A program made the position numbers and the translations under genes. From Sulfuricella sp. (GTDB taxonomy: Bacteria > Pseudomonadota > Gammaproteobacteria > Burkholderiales > Sulfuricellaceae): a stretch of 64,000 nt of DNA. Below the pieces are notes generated by a model. The model searched no databases. It worked only from the letters and a program-made list of their open reading frames with translations, and was not told where the DNA came from. Numbering within the stretch: position 1 is the stretch's first letter; each line of letters starts with the position of its first letter. Location: NCBI GenBank assembly GCA_028713975.1, contig JAQTNE010000012.1:1-64000 (forward strand). The letters are read 5' to 3'. This document shows positions 21,040-31,503 of the stretch, one piece after another.

Positions 21040-21051
21040 AAGTCAAAAAAA

Positions 21052-22968
21052 TTAAGCCGCGACTACCCTCTCGGCAACCTCGCCCTTGAGCCGCTCAATC
21101 AATGCTGCCAGCGGCATCTGGCCCAGGTCTTCGCCTTTGCGAGTACGCACGGCAACCTGTTTTGAAGCCACCTCTTTGTCCCCCACAATCAGGAGATAAG
21201 GCAGCCTTTGTAAACTATGTTCCCGTATTTTATAGGTTATTTTCTCATTTCTCAAGTCCGATTCGGCACGCAGACCGTTTTTCCTGAGTTCAGCCACCAC
21301 CTCACGCGCATAATCCGCCTGCGCATCGGTGATGTTCATCACCACCATCTGCAAGGGTGACAGCCACATCGGGAAGGCGCCGGCATGGTGCTCAATCAGG
21401 ATACCGATAAAGCGTTCCAGCGACCCGAGAATGGCACGGTGCAGCATCACCGGCGTTTGCCTGGAATTGTCTTCGGCGATATAAGTCGCATCCAGACGGC
21501 CTGGCATGGAGAAATCCACTTGAATGGTGCCGCACTGCCAGACGCGGTTGAGGCAATCGCGCAGCGAGAATTCAATCTTCGGCCCGTAAAACGCGCCCTC
21601 GCCCGGTTGCAAATCGAATTCCAGGCCCTTGCGCTTCAACGCAATTTCCAGCGCAGCCTCGGCCTTGTCCCACACCTCGTCCGAGCCGACGCGCTGCTCC
21701 GGGCGAGTAGAAAGTTTGACCACGATGTCGGTGAAACCGAATTCGACGTAAACCTTCTGCAGCAGATCAATGAAGCTTGCCACTTCATCCTGGATCTGCG
21801 CTTCGGTGCAGAAAATATGGGCATCATCCTGGGTAAAATTGCGCACCCGCATGATGCCGGCCAGCGTGCCGGACGGCTCGTTGCGATGACATGAACCGAA
21901 TTCAGCCAGGCGCAGCGGCAGATCGCGGTAGCTTTTCAAGCCCTGGTTGAATACCTGGATATGGCACGGGCAGTTCATCGGCTTGACCGCGTAATCACGA
22001 TTTTCCGAGTGAGTAGTGAACATCATCGCCTGAAACTTGTCCCAGTGGCCCGAGCGCTCCCACAGCGAGCGATCCACCACCTGCGGCGTGCGGATTTCCT
22101 GGTAACCGTTGTCGCGGAACACGCCGCGCATGTACTGCTCGACGATCTGGTACAGCGTCCAACCGTTGGGGTGCCAGAACACCATGCCCGGCGCTTCTTC
22201 CTGGGTATGAAACAGATCCAGCAGCTTGCCGATCTTGCGATGGTCGCGCTTCTCGGCTTCTTCCAGGCGGTGCAGATAGGCTTCCTGATCCTCTTTCTTC
22301 GCCCAGGCGGTACCGTAGATGCGCGTCAGCATCTCGTTCTTCGAATCGCCGCGCCAGTAAGCACCGGCCACTTTCATCAATTTGAAGACTTTAAGTTTGC
22401 CGGTTGATGGCGCATGCGGGCCGCGGCACAGATCGGTGAATTCACCCTGGGTATACAGCGAGACATCTTCATCGCTGGGAATGGATTCGATGATCTGGGC
22501 TTTGTAGTGCTCGCCCAGCCCCTTGAAGAAACTGATCGCGTCGGGGCGCGGCAATACCTTGCGCTCGATCTTGTAATCCGCCTTGACGAGTTCCGCCATC
22601 TTTTTCTCGATGGCCAGCAGGTCTTCAGGCGTGAAAGGGCGTTTGTAGGAGAAATCGTAGAAAAAGCCGTCTTCGATTACCGGGCCGATGGTGACCTGGG
22701 CTTCCGGAAACAGCTGTTTGACAGCCTGCGCCAGCAAGTGGGCGGTGGAATGGCGGATCACTTCCAGCCCTTCCGCATCCCGGTCGGTGATGATAGCCAG
22801 ATCGGCATCAGATTCGATGCGATGCGAAGTATCCACCAGCCGGCCATCGACCTTGCCAGCCAGCGCGGCACGAGCGAGGCCTGCACCAATGCTGGCGGCC
22901 ACTTCGGCTACCGTCACCGGCTGATCGAACTTGCGCTCGGAACCATCGGGTAAGCGAATAACAGGCAT
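21052..22968 (-). CDS. thrS: Threonine--tRNA ligase
   Basis: The 638-residue enzyme starts at 22968 ([15 protein letters not shown]) after GGTAGGG; an upstream in-frame GTG at 23007 lies inside a terminator hairpin and is rejected. It has the TGS domain, the editing domain ([12 protein letters not shown]), the class II core with zinc-ligand region [10 protein letters not shown] and [10 protein letters not shown], and the anticodon-binding domain at the C-terminus. The length is normal. Confidence 0.97.
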   Translation of the reverse strand: MPVIRLPDGSERKFDQPVTVAEVAASIGAGLARAALAGKVDGRLVDTSHRIESDADLAIITDRDAEGLEVIRHSTAHLLAQAVKQLFPEAQVTIGPVIEDGFFYDFSYKRPFTPEDLLAIEKKMAELVKADYKIERKVLPRPDAISFFKGLGEHYKAQIIESIPSDEDVSLYTQGEFTDLCRGPHAPSTGKLKVFKLMKVAGAYWRGDSKNEMLTRIYGTAWAKKEDQEAYLHRLEEAEKRDHRKIGKLLDLFHTQEEAPGMVFWHPNGWTLYQIVEQYMRGVFRDNGYQEIRTPQVVDRSLWERSGHWDKFQAMMFTTHSENRDYAVKPMNCPCHIQVFNQGLKSYRDLPLRLAEFGSCHRNEPSGTLAGIMRVRNFTQDDAHIFCTEAQIQDEVASFIDLLQKVYVEFGFTDIVVKLSTRPEQRVGSDEVWDKAEAALEIALKRKGLEFDLQPGEGAFYGPKIEFSLRDCLNRVWQCGTIQVDFSMPGRLDATYIAEDNSRQTPVMLHRAILGSLERFIGILIEHHAGAFPMWLSPLQMVVMNITDAQADYAREVVAELRKNGLRAESDLRNEKITYKIREHSLQRLPYLLIVGDKEVASKQVAVRTRKGEDLGQMPLAALIERLKGEVAERVVAA

Positions 22969-22983
22969 AACAACCCTACCAAA

Positions 22984-23007
22984 AACAAAAGTGCGGCATG
23001 GCCGCAC
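22984..23007 (-). terminator. Terminator of tRNA-Val
   Basis: On the minus strand GTGCGGC-CAT-GCCGCAC is followed by TTTTGTTTTTGG. It lies between the tRNA and the thrS start and would separate the two transcripts unless read through. Confidence 0.75.
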
Positions 23008-23020
23008 TTTGTAAAGAATC

Positions 23021-23097
23021 TGGTAGGCGCGATTGGACTCGAACCAACGACCCCCACCATGTCAAGGTGGTGCTCTAACCAGCTGAGCTACGCGCCT
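23021..23097 (-). tRNA. tRNA-Val (GAC)
   Basis: The 77-base cloverleaf on the minus strand has acceptor stem AGGCGCG/CGCGCCT with encoded ACCA. The anticodon stem CCACC/GGTGG encloses TTGACAT (anticodon GAC). The T arm contains GGTTCGAGTCC. Confidence 0.96.
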
Positions 23098-23452
23098 AAA
23101 GAAGACGGATTATACCCAATTCTCCCAACAATTCAAATGGCGCCTGTCGCATCGCCGAATCCCGGCAGCAAAACTCGATGCACTGCCGACACATCACGGG
23201 GTTTTCGGATTCCAAGATCGAAAATACAGGGCACGCCTTGCCGGGCTTGGTTCGGGAGCGCATATTGCCATAAAAATGGCTACCAGAGCCAATCTCAGTT
23301 AAGCGCCAAGCCCTGCTTCACTTTAAACGAGGTGTTTAAAATTACCTTGAAAACGCCAAATTACCCTCTAGACTTGAAAAATAAGTATGAGAATATTTTG
23401 TTTCTGGGCTTGTTTCCGGTCAATCTGAAACACCGTTATGGAGGGACACAAA
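23098..23452. other. Intergenic region with a possible promoter for the small gene at 23453
   Basis: About 350 bases without a supported gene. TTGAAA at 23347-23352 and TAGACT at 23369-23374 with a 16-base spacer form a plausible sigma-70 promoter on the plus strand. The second half is AT-rich compared with its surroundings. Confidence 0.4.
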
Positions 23453-23653
23453 ATGCAACATTTGTTCATTCAAACAGAAGCGATGCTGTATGCGTTCCGC
23501 AAGCGCATACCGATGGACTGCAAGACTGCAAAATCCATAGACCGTAACGACCCTTGGGACAGGGTTGCCATGTTTGCCAAGGATGACGGCTTTATTGATC
23601 TAGCCGAACAACTTGAGCAATCGAAACATCAACTGCTCGAGGAAATGCACTGA
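23453..23653 (+). CDS. Small hypothetical protein
   Basis: The 66-residue protein starts at 23453, after GGAGGG with good spacing. It is polar and acidic toward the end (AEQLEQSKHQLLEEM), contains one cysteine, and has no signal peptide or membrane segment. I do not recognise a family. The strong ribosome site and an upstream promoter-like pair support a real gene. It converges on relA. Confidence 0.6.
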   Translation: MQHLFIQTEAMLYAFRKRIPMDCKTAKSIDRNDPWDRVAMFAKDDGFIDLAEQLEQSKHQLLEEMH

Positions 23654-23667
23654 GAATAGCCCGGAAT

Positions 23668-23708
23668 GGGCGCAGCGCAATGGAATTAATAATTCCGGCG
23701 CTGCGCCC
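23668..23708. terminator. Bidirectional hairpin between the small gene and relA
   Basis: GGGCGCAGCGC (23668-23678) is exactly complementary to GCGCTGCGCCC (23698-23708), with GGAATT/AATTCC inside. It overlaps the last codons of relA. No T-run follows on either side, so termination is only probable. Confidence 0.45.
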
Positions 23709-25881
23709 AAGCGACGCCGGGTACTTCCTGGATCAACGCAAGGATATGCCTTAGTTGATTGAGGTCGGTGATCTGCACGGTAAAACGCATCCCGGCCTGA
23801 AGGCCGCGGCTCAGGGTGCTGGCTGCGACGACGTTGACTTTTTCGCGGGTCATCACCTCGGAAATATCGCGTAGTAACCCCTGGCGGTCGTTTGCCTCAA
23901 TCTCGATATCCACCTCGTAATAACCGCTACTCGTCCCCCAACTGGCAACTAGCAGCCGGTCATTTCGACTCTCGTCCAGATGCAGGATGTTCGGGCAATC
24001 CTGACGATGAATCGCCACGCCCCTGCCACGCGTGACAAAACCGACGATCGCATCCGGCGGCACCGGCTTGCAGCATTTGGCGATCATCGTGAGCAACCCG
24101 CCCTCGCCGTAGACCAGCACCCCGGATGAAGAAGGCGCCAAGCCGGTGCGCGATGCCGGCAGATGCCACTCTTCTTCGCCTTCCTTCAGACCGGTCTGCT
24201 CCTGCGCTGCGGCAACCACATGGCGGGCGGTGATGTCGCCCCGCCCGATGGCTGCAAGCAAATCCTCAGGCCCGGCGAAGCGATTTTTCTGTGCCAGTGT
24301 TTCCAGGTTGGGCAGAGGCAAACCAAGGCGGTGCGCCTCCTTTTCCATCGCATCCCGGCCCTGCGCGACATTCTCCTCATAATGCTGGTGCTTGAACCAG
24401 TGGCGGATTTTTGCCTTGGCGCGCGAAGTCTTGACGTAGCCCAGACTGGGGCTAAGCCAATCGCGCGAAGGGCCGCCCTGCTTTACGGTGATGATCTCGA
24501 CGCGCTGCCCGTTCTGCAATGGGTAGGTGAGCGGCACGATGCTGCCGTCCACCTTGGCACCACGGCAGCGGTCGCCCAGGTCAGTATGCACATGATAGGC
24601 AAAATCCACCGGCGTAGCGCCCTTGGCCAGCGCCACCACCTTGCCCTGCGGGGTGAGGATGTAAACCGTATCCTGGAACAATCCGGTCTTGAACTGCTCC
24701 ATCAGTTCGCCGGCATCGTGGACTTCATCCTTCCATTCCATGATCTGGCGCAGCCAGGCGATTTTCTCCTCGAACCCGGCGTCCTGCTTGCCTCCCTCTT
24801 TGTAGCGCCAGTGCGCGGCCACCCCCAGCTCGGCGTGGTTGTGCATGTCGCGGGTGCGGATCTGCACTTCCAGCGCCTTGCCCTCCGGCCCAATCACGGC
24901 AGTATGCAAAGAGCGGTAATCGTTGCCCTTGGGGTGCGAGATATAATCGTCGAACTCGCCGGAGATCGGCTGCCACAGGCTGTGCACCACGCCCAGCGTG
25001 GTATAGCAATCCTTCAAATCGTCCACCAGAACCCGCACCGCGCGCACATCATAAAGCTCACTGAAATCCACCCCCTTGCGCTTCATCTTCTTGTAGATGC
25101 TGTAGATATGCTTGGGGCGACCGGACACCTCAGCGGCAACGCCGTTTTTCTGCAACTCCAGCCGCAACTGCTCGCGCACATCGGCAATGTACTGTTCGCG
25201 ACCGGCGCGCTTTTCGTCCAGCAATTTGGCGATTTTTTTATATAGTTCCGGTTCCAGGTAGCGAAACGACAAATCCTCCAGTTCCCACTTCACTTGCCAC
25301 ACCCCAAGCCGGTTCGCCAGCGGCGCGAAAATATCCTGTACCTCCCGCGCCACGCGACGCCGGATTTCCCCGTCATCACTGCGAGCCAGCTCGCGCATCG
25401 CCTGGGTGCGTTCGGCCAGCTTGATCAGCACCACCCGGATGTCTTCCACCATCGCCAGCAGCATCTTGCGCAGCGATTCGATATGGGCGCCCTGCTCGCG
25501 TTTTCCCCCGCCTTCAGGCGCCGTATATTCGCGGATCTGGCTCATCCGGGAGACGCCATCCACCAGGCGGGCGACGCCCTCGCCGAAAGCTTCCATTATG
25601 CTGGCAGCGCCATCGGCGTCGTGTTCCGTCACCCCGCCAAGAATCGCGGCAACAATGCTTTCATGATCCATGTTCTGGTGCGCCAGAATGGCTGCCGTGC
25701 CCAGCGCATGGCGCATGGCATCCGGCTCGCCGGCATAAAACGACTGGGCGAATTCGCAGGCGCGCAGAATGGCCGCCTGCTCCTGCGGGCTAAAATCCAC
25801 CGGCAGTGAACCCAGCCAGAAACGAAAATCGGTTTGGCCGCTGCCGGTCGGCAGCGTGTGTGATGTGTTGACGGAAACCAT
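23686..25881 (-). CDS. relA: GTP pyrophosphokinase RelA ((p)ppGpp synthetase)
   Basis: The 731-residue protein has an N-terminal HD-like domain whose catalytic His-Asp pair is not evident (HQNMDHESIVAAIL lacks HDxxED). This is as expected for monofunctional RelA rather than SpoT. The synthetase domain follows (YDVRAVRVLVDDLKDCY, YISHPKGNDYRSLHT). Then come TGS (VYILTPQGKVVALAKGATPVDFAY), helical and zinc-finger-like regions (CCKPVPPDAIVGFVTRGRGV) and a C-terminal ACT domain. It makes the stringent-response alarmone on starved ribosomes. Confidence 0.96.
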   Translation of the reverse strand: MVSVNTSHTLPTGSGQTDFRFWLGSLPVDFSPQEQAAILRACEFAQSFYAGEPDAMRHALGTAAILAHQNMDHESIVAAILGGVTEHDADGAASIMEAFGEGVARLVDGVSRMSQIREYTAPEGGGKREQGAHIESLRKMLLAMVEDIRVVLIKLAERTQAMRELARSDDGEIRRRVAREVQDIFAPLANRLGVWQVKWELEDLSFRYLEPELYKKIAKLLDEKRAGREQYIADVREQLRLELQKNGVAAEVSGRPKHIYSIYKKMKRKGVDFSELYDVRAVRVLVDDLKDCYTTLGVVHSLWQPISGEFDDYISHPKGNDYRSLHTAVIGPEGKALEVQIRTRDMHNHAELGVAAHWRYKEGGKQDAGFEEKIAWLRQIMEWKDEVHDAGELMEQFKTGLFQDTVYILTPQGKVVALAKGATPVDFAYHVHTDLGDRCRGAKVDGSIVPLTYPLQNGQRVEIITVKQGGPSRDWLSPSLGYVKTSRAKAKIRHWFKHQHYEENVAQGRDAMEKEAHRLGLPLPNLETLAQKNRFAGPEDLLAAIGRGDITARHVVAAAQEQTGLKEGEEEWHLPASRTGLAPSSSGVLVYGEGGLLTMIAKCCKPVPPDAIVGFVTRGRGVAIHRQDCPNILHLDESRNDRLLVASWGTSSGYYEVDIEIEANDRQGLLRDISEVMTREKVNVVAASTLSRGLQAGMRFTVQITDLNQLRHILALIQEVPGVAWAQRRNY

Positions 25882-25908
25882 GGAATAATATGAAAGCTGT
25901 CTTCAGGA

Positions 25909-26343
25909 TCAAGCCGCAATGAACGGCACATCCATCCCCAACACCCGCGCCGCCTTGTTGAGCCGCGTATCGAAACAGGCGAAGCTCACCGGCAGGCGGG
26001 ATACCTGTTTCGCCTGATAGGCCGCCGCCAGTTGGACGCTGTCGTAACCACGCAAGGCAAAGGTATCGGCAAACTCCCCCGCTTGTTCGACGACCGCCTG
26101 GCTTACTTCGACGATCAGGTAACGGGGCCAATCCATAGCCAGCACCTGCCTGGCCTGCCCGATGGGCGACGTATCCGCAGGCACCTCGCGGGCGCGGCGG
26201 AAAAGGGCGGCATAGGCTTCGGCCCAAGCAATGCGGCACACCGCAACCGCCTCCGCCTCGGCGGTCAGCACCTTGACCGCGTCACTTTCCGCCTCCGCCA
26301 GATACAGCTTGACCAAGGCAGACGTGTCGCAGAACAGGATCAT
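25909..26343 (-). CDS. vapC: PIN-domain toxin, VapC family
   Basis: The 144-residue protein starts at 26343 (MILFCDTSALVKLYL). PIN-domain acidic residues are visible in FCDTSALVK, the central Glu of AWAEAYAAL, LRGYDSVQLAAA and FACFDTRL. VapC toxins are ribonucleases that usually cut tRNA or rRNA. The start overlaps the stop of the preceding antitoxin gene by 4 bases (ATGA), the usual toxin-antitoxin layout. Confidence 0.9.
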   Translation of the reverse strand: MILFCDTSALVKLYLAEAESDAVKVLTAEAEAVAVCRIAWAEAYAALFRRAREVPADTSPIGQARQVLAMDWPRYLIVEVSQAVVEQAGEFADTFALRGYDSVQLAAAYQAKQVSRLPVSFACFDTRLNKAARVLGMDVPFIAA

Positions 26344-26603
26344 CCGCGATCTTCCAGCACCATTGCCGACACGCTGTGCCCGACCGGGGATAGCAGGATC
26401 GCCGCCCCAACCGGCTTGCCGCCGCCCCACTGGGCCGCCCCATCGGCCACGAGCCGCGCCACACCCTCGCTCTCGGCAGAAGGAACCCCGACGATGCGCG
26501 CCACCACCTTGCGATGGCAGGTCACATCAACTGACTGCCCCTGCTGCGCCTGAGACAGATAGCGGGATAAGTGCGCTTTGAATTCACGGACAGAAATCTG
26601 CAT
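26340..26603 (-). CDS. vapB: Antitoxin of the Phd/YefM type (VapB)
   Basis: The 87-residue protein starts at 26603 (MQISVREFKAHLSRYL). The N-terminal Phd/YefM fold (SVREFKAHLSRYLSQAQQG, VARIVG) should bind DNA and repress the operon, and the C-terminal tail would neutralise the adjacent PIN toxin. The upstream DNA is AT-rich. The pair lies next to relA but on its own probable transcript. Confidence 0.88.
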   Translation of the reverse strand: MQISVREFKAHLSRYLSQAQQGQSVDVTCHRKVVARIVGVPSAESEGVARLVADGAAQWGGGKPVGAAILLSPVGHSVSAMVLEDRG

Positions 26604-27017
26604 TTGAGGTCTCAATTAATATTTAATCTTTTAATTGTGTCCACAAATATGAAACCCGTCAAGCAAATACTGGCAGGCAGGATTGATTGGCACTGCGAAC
26701 GGCGGTGAGGATTTTTTTACGCATCAGGGATAGTCGAAGGTGCCGTTGAAAGTGACGCCGTTGGGGCCAACGTTGAAAGTGGCAGAACTGGCGCTGGGTT
26801 GACCCAGATCGGGGAGAGTTTCTTGATTATTGGTGTTTTTTACTTGAGCGCGCGGGGGCTGCGTGGCGGTGGAGGGAACGGTTTGTTCGCAAAAAACGCG
26901 CCATTTTTGTTATTTCAACATGATTTTTATGACAATTTATAGGGCAATCCTGATGGGGTGTCACCTTTTTTGAATGCTTGCGGCATTCGTTAATGGATCG
27001 CACCCGACTGAGCCGAC
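26604..27017. other. Intergenic region upstream of vapB, with an orphan open frame
   Basis: About 410 bases. An AT-rich stretch near 26610-26650 probably holds the vapBC promoter and operator. The rest carries a stop-bounded open frame on the minus strand (26724-26909), described separately. Otherwise nothing is recognised. Confidence 0.5.
26724..26909 (-). pseudogene. Possible gene remnant without a start codon
   Basis: Between in-frame stops lies a 61-codon frame with biased, protein-like content ending in SATFNVGPNGVTFNGTFDYP. There is no ATG, GTG or TTG with a ribosome site in a suitable place. The Gly/Asn/Thr-rich ending resembles the end of a secreted or surface protein, but I cannot assign a family. 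It may equally be chance. Confidence 0.25.
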
Positions 27018-29372
27018 CTACCGTTGCTGCCAGTAACGCTGACGCTCCTGCCGCCAGGTTTGGAGCGCAGGCTCCTCATTTTTCCCGAAACACAACAGCA
27101 CCGCGCCGTCCCGATCCGAACGGTAGAGCTGGCTACCCAGTGTCCGGTAACGCTCCACCACTTCCGGCTTGGGATGGCCGAAGTGGTTGCGGTAGCCGGA
27201 TGTGAAAATCACGATGGACGGATTAACCTGGCGAATGAACGCCTCGGTGGATGAAGTCTTGCTGCCGTGGTGCGGCGCGACCAGCAATGTGGCCGGCAAG
27301 GCAGCGGGTGTGCGCGCGAGAATTTCCGCTTCCGATTCGCGCTCGATGTCGGCAGGCAGCAGCACGCTGCCGTAGGGCGAAGTGATTTTCAGCGTGCAGC
27401 CGCGTGCATTTTTCTTGAGATGTTCGTCGGAGTAACTCTCCCAGGCCGGATGCAGCATATCAAACCGCACGCCGTCCCATTGCCAGGACTGGCCGGCAAA
27501 ACAAGGCAGCGATTTTTTGGCATGGGGCAGAATCGGGCTATCGACAGGCAATGAAGAGGCCAGCCAGTTGATCGGCACCGCATCCAGCACCGAGGCTGCC
27601 CCGCCACTGTGGTCGCTGTCATCGTGCGTCACAATCAGCCCGTCGAGCCGCTTGATGCCGGCGGCACGCAAATAGGGCACGACAATACGGCTACCGCTGT
27701 CTGCGTCGGCGGTAAAACGTGGGCCGGTATCGTAGAGCAAGGCATGGTTCTGCGTCTGCACCACCACCGATAGGCCCTGGCCCACGTCCAGCACGGTAAT
27801 CCACAAGGCCCCCGGCTCGGGCTGCGGCGGCAGTACCATAAACATCGGCACGAGCCCGGCCACCCCCAGCCAGCGAGCCGGAAAGCCGCGCGGCAACAGC
27901 AGCCACAAGATACCCAGCGCCGCCGCCAGCACCGTCCACACCGGCGGCGCGTGCTGCTGCCAAACTGCATCCGGCATCCGGCTCAACCACTCCAGCGCGG
28001 CCATGCACCACGCCATCACCTGATGCGCCAGCAACAGCAAAAAATCCAGCGGCAGGATGGCGCCCGCCAAGGTCAACGGCACCACCACCAGACTGATGAC
28101 AGGAATGGCAAACGCATTGGCCAGCGGCGAAACGATGGACACCTGCTGGAACATCAACAGCAACGCCGGCACCAAGCCCAGCGTCACCGCCCACTGCACG
28201 TTAGCCCACTCGCGCAGCCAGTGCGGACGCCCGATGCGACCGACGGCGACGTAAAGAATCACCGCCACCGCACCGAACGACAGCCAGAAACCCGGCGCGA
28301 ACACCGCCCATGGGTCAAGCAGCACCACCGCCAGCAGAGCCAGTGCCAGCACCGTCGAAGCCGAGCCGGCACGCCCCAGCCATAATGCAATCGCCACCAC
28401 CGACAACATGTAAAGCGTGCGCTGGGTCGGCACGCCAAAGCCGGACAGCAACGCGTACAACAACGCCGTCAACGCACCCGCTACTGCTGCCGCCTTGCGC
28501 GCCGGCAGACGCAGCGTAAGAAACGGGCTGCGCCGCCACAGGCCATACATCAAGGCAAACACCAGGCTGGAGATCATGGTGACATGCACCCCTGATATGC
28601 TCATCAGGTGGTTTACGCCAGTGCGCAGGAACACTTTCCATTGCTCCGGCGAAATCGCGCTCTGCTCGCCCACTGCCAACGCTTTCAGCACTCCGCTATA
28701 GGGCCGCTCACCGAGCACTACCTGAAATCTTTTTGCCACCCGCTCGCGCAGCATTTCGACGACGTATCCGGGGCGGTAGACCTGCTCCGCAAGCCGACGA
28801 TTACCTTCATCCTGCCGGATATAACCGGTCGCACGGATATTGCGTTCCAGCAGCCACGCCTCGTAGTCGAAACCGTTCGGATTGGCGTTGCCGTGCGGGC
28901 GTTTGAGGCGCACCGTCAACTGCCAGCGCTCGCCAGCATGAAAATTCGGCGAGGCGGCTCCTGCTGCTTCCTTGCCGAAGCCATCGCTGTAAGCTGCCAG
29001 CTGAATGTGACGAGGCACGATTGCCTCGGGCGTTTTTACCCGTTCGACATCAAACTCGAAGCGCATGCCGCGCTCGTTCGTCGCCGGCAAAGCAGCAACT
29101 ACGCCAACAATCTGGATATCGCGTCCTTCCCAATGAGCCGGCAAGGCATCGGCGAGGCGCGACTGCGCCATAAAGGCGGCCCAGAAAAAACCGAAGCCGA
29201 ATAAAACCAGCTTGAGGAGAAGAGATCGAAAATAAGGGAGCCGACCGGGAAGAAACTTGAGCGCCAGCCACAATAATGGCAGCAGGCCGCCCCAGGCAAG
29301 GCTGGACGGCAACGCCGCCTGCTGTTGCAACAGCCAGACGCCCGCGACAAAAGCGAGGATATTGCCGCGCAT
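27018..29372 (-). CDS. comEC: DNA internalisation-related competence protein ComEC/Rec2
   Basis: The 784-residue inner-membrane protein has an N-terminal membrane pair, a soluble OB-like domain, the Competence multi-pass domain (about 220-500, for example TGVNHLMSISGVHVTMISSL), and a C-terminal metallo-beta-lactamase-like domain with the motif VTHDDSDHSGG. It forms the channel for single-stranded DNA uptake in natural transformation. The usual metal motif is HxDxDH; here the first position reads THDDSDH, which is normal for ComEC. Confidence 0.95.
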   Translation of the reverse strand: MRGNILAFVAGVWLLQQQAALPSSLAWGGLLPLLWLALKFLPGRLPYFRSLLLKLVLFGFGFFWAAFMAQSRLADALPAHWEGRDIQIVGVVAALPATNERGMRFEFDVERVKTPEAIVPRHIQLAAYSDGFGKEAAGAASPNFHAGERWQLTVRLKRPHGNANPNGFDYEAWLLERNIRATGYIRQDEGNRRLAEQVYRPGYVVEMLRERVAKRFQVVLGERPYSGVLKALAVGEQSAISPEQWKVFLRTGVNHLMSISGVHVTMISSLVFALMYGLWRRSPFLTLRLPARKAAAVAGALTALLYALLSGFGVPTQRTLYMLSVVAIALWLGRAGSASTVLALALLAVVLLDPWAVFAPGFWLSFGAVAVILYVAVGRIGRPHWLREWANVQWAVTLGLVPALLLMFQQVSIVSPLANAFAIPVISLVVVPLTLAGAILPLDFLLLLAHQVMAWCMAALEWLSRMPDAVWQQHAPPVWTVLAAALGILWLLLPRGFPARWLGVAGLVPMFMVLPPQPEPGALWITVLDVGQGLSVVVQTQNHALLYDTGPRFTADADSGSRIVVPYLRAAGIKRLDGLIVTHDDSDHSGGAASVLDAVPINWLASSLPVDSPILPHAKKSLPCFAGQSWQWDGVRFDMLHPAWESYSDEHLKKNARGCTLKITSPYGSVLLPADIERESEAEILARTPAALPATLLVAPHHGSKTSSTEAFIRQVNPSIVIFTSGYRNHFGHPKPEVVERYRTLGSQLYRSDRDGAVLLCFGKNEEPALQTWRQERQRYWQQR

Positions 29373-29513
29373 GGTCAGTGCGGTGAAACCATCGCAGCGT
29401 CAGAACCTGCCATGAAAATACGCCCAAAAAAAGTAGACCGCGGCGTCCCTAAAACGAAGGGGAAACTCACAATTAACGCCTACATCCTTCCAATGGATTT
29501 CATCTCCCGGCAC

Positions 29514-30194
29514 TCACGACGCGGGGCTCAGCACTCCATCCACTAATTTGAGCACGCGCTGCGCCCGCGCTGCCAGCCCCAAGTCATGAGTGACGATAAC
29601 AAAGCTGGTGCCCAGATCCCGGTTCAACTCCAGCATCAGGTCGAACACGCCTTCTGCAGTATGGCGATCCAGGTTGCCAGTCGGCTCGTCCGCCAGCACG
29701 CAAGCCGGGCGCGTCACCAAAGCACGTGCCACGGCGGCACGCTGGCGCTCGCCGCCAGACAATTCACCCGGGGTGTGGCCAAGGCGATGCCCCAAGCCGA
29801 CCCGTTTCAGCATCGCCGCCGCCTCAGCATAAGCTTGATCCGGTTTCATGCGCCGGATCAGCAGCGGCATGGCGACATTTTCCAGCGCGGAAAATTCCAT
29901 TAACAGATGATGAAACTGATAGACGAAACCGAGCGCCTGGTTGCGCAACCGGCTACGTTCAGCCTCACCCAGATCATTGACGTTCCGCCCCATGATGCTG
30001 ACCTCGCCCGAGGTAATCTCATCCAGTCCGCCCAACAAGTGCAACAAGGTGCTTTTGCCGGAACCCGACGAACCGACGATCGCCACCCGCTCGCCCTGCG
30101 CAACTTCAAAATTGACGCCAAGCAGTACCGGCACCTCGACCTTGCCTTGATGGAACACCTTGTGCAGATTGGCGCAGGAAAGCACGCTATTCAT
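29514..30194 (-). CDS. lolD: Lipoprotein-releasing system ATP-binding protein LolD
   Basis: The 226-residue ABC ATPase has Walker [10 protein letters not shown], signature LSGGERQR and Walker [10 protein letters not shown]. It powers release of lipoproteins from the inner membrane to LolA. It overlaps the LolC gene by 8 bases, confirming the pairing. Confidence 0.96.
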   Translation of the reverse strand: MNSVLSCANLHKVFHQGKVEVPVLLGVNFEVAQGERVAIVGSSGSGKSTLLHLLGGLDEITSGEVSIMGRNVNDLGEAERSRLRNQALGFVYQFHHLLMEFSALENVAMPLLIRRMKPDQAYAEAAAMLKRVGLGHRLGHTPGELSGGERQRAAVARALVTRPACVLADEPTGNLDRHTAEGVFDLMLELNRDLGTSFVIVTHDLGLAARAQRVLKLVDGVLSPAS

Positions 30195-31431
30195 ATCGCA
30201 ATGCCTCCGCCGGGTTGGTCTTGGAGGCCCTCCAACTGGGATAGAGCGTCGCCAGCAGGGTGAGCACGAAGGAAACCGAAGCGATCACTCCGACATCGCG
30301 GCTTTGCAGGTCGGAAGGCAGCTCGCTGATGTAATACACGTCCTTGGCCAGAAAGTGCACGCCAAACAGGTGCTCGATGGCCGGCACCACCACATCAATA
30401 TTCAGTGCCAGCATGACACCCACAACCACCCCGATCAGCGTGCCGATCACCCCGATCAGGGTGCCCTGGACAATGAAAATCTTCATGATGCTCGCGGGTG
30501 AAGCGCCGAGCGTGCGCAGGATGGCGATGTCGGCCTGTTTGTCGGTCACCGCCATCACCAGGGTGGACACGATATTGAACGCCGCCACCGCCACGATCAG
30601 CAGCAGGATGATGAACATCACGTTCTTTTCGATCTGGATGGCGCGGAAGAAATTGGCATGCTGCCGCGTCCAGTCGCTGATATAAACATTGTCGCCGAAC
30701 AAGGCCGAAAGCTCGCGCGCCACCTGCGGCGCACGGTACATGTCTTTAAGTTTAAGCCGCACCCCGGAAACACGGCTGCCCATGCTGTACAGCTTGGCGG
30801 CATCCTCCATGTGAATCAGCGCCAGCCCGGCATCGTACTCGTACATGCCGGCCTCGAAAATACCCGCCACGGTGAACTGCTTGACCCGCGGCATGATGCC
30901 TGCCGGAGTGACACGCCCCTGTGGCGCGATCAGCACCACCTTGTCACCCAGCGACACCGACAGTGTCCGCGCCAGTTCGACACCCAACACGATATTGAAA
31001 TCCCCGGCGCGCAAATTTTCCAGCCGCCCGACCTTCATCTTGTCACCCAGGTCGGACACTCGTGTTTCACGCTCCGGCAGAATGCCGCGCACCACCGATC
31101 CTTGCACCGTCTGATCATAGGAAAGCAACCCCTGCGCCATGATGTAAGGTGCCGAACCGATCACTTCGGGGTGCTTCACCGCCACCGCATCGACACTTTG
31201 CCAGTCGGCCAGCGTGTTGTTTGCGCCACTAATCTGGGCATGTGCTGCCACGCCTAAAATACGGGTGCGTAGCTCCTTCTGGAAACCGTTCATCACGGAA
31301 AGCACCACGATCAGCGCGGCCACGCCCAATGCGATGCCCAGCATGGAAACCAGGGAGATGAACGAAATGAAATGGTTGCGCCGTTTGGCGCGGGTATAGC
31401 GAAGACCGACAAAAAGCTCGAATGGGCGCAC
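30187..31431 (-). CDS. lolC: Lipoprotein-releasing system permease LolC/E
   Basis: The protein of about 414 residues (from a GTG at 31431) begins [24 protein letters not shown], where family members usually begin. It has an N-terminal membrane segment, a periplasmic domain, and a FtsX-type C-terminal trio of membrane segments. The frame stays open to an ATG at 31515, which has a weak ribosome site. That start would add a non-homologous leader and overlap the divergent gene by 12 bases. Neither start has a strong Shine-Dalgarno sequence. One permease gene is present, so it probably serves as both LolC and LolE. Confidence 0.93.
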   Translation of the reverse strand: MRPFELFVGLRYTRAKRRNHFISFISLVSMLGIALGVAALIVVLSVMNGFQKELRTRILGVAAHAQISGANNTLADWQSVDAVAVKHPEVIGSAPYIMAQGLLSYDQTVQGSVVRGILPERETRVSDLGDKMKVGRLENLRAGDFNIVLGVELARTLSVSLGDKVVLIAPQGRVTPAGIMPRVKQFTVAGIFEAGMYEYDAGLALIHMEDAAKLYSMGSRVSGVRLKLKDMYRAPQVARELSALFGDNVYISDWTRQHANFFRAIQIEKNVMFIILLLIVAVAAFNIVSTLVMAVTDKQADIAILRTLGASPASIMKIFIVQGTLIGVIGTLIGVVVGVMLALNIDVVVPAIEHLFGVHFLAKDVYYISELPSDLQSRDVGVIASVSFVLTLLATLYPSWRASKTNPAEALRYE

Positions 31432-31503
31432 GGAGGAAGGGAGTAAAATAGCCGGGAAAGCCGTTAGTTTGCCACTTAATCGCCAGGAACTCAAAGTTAG
31501 TCC

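Noticed and set aside
22969-23007. thrS start at GTG 23007
   Set aside because: It lies inside the tRNA-Val terminator; the ATG at 22968 has a ribosome site and the family N-terminus.
24163-25245. 360-codon frame antisense to relA
   Set aside because: Shadow of the RelA coding frame; no recognisable domain.
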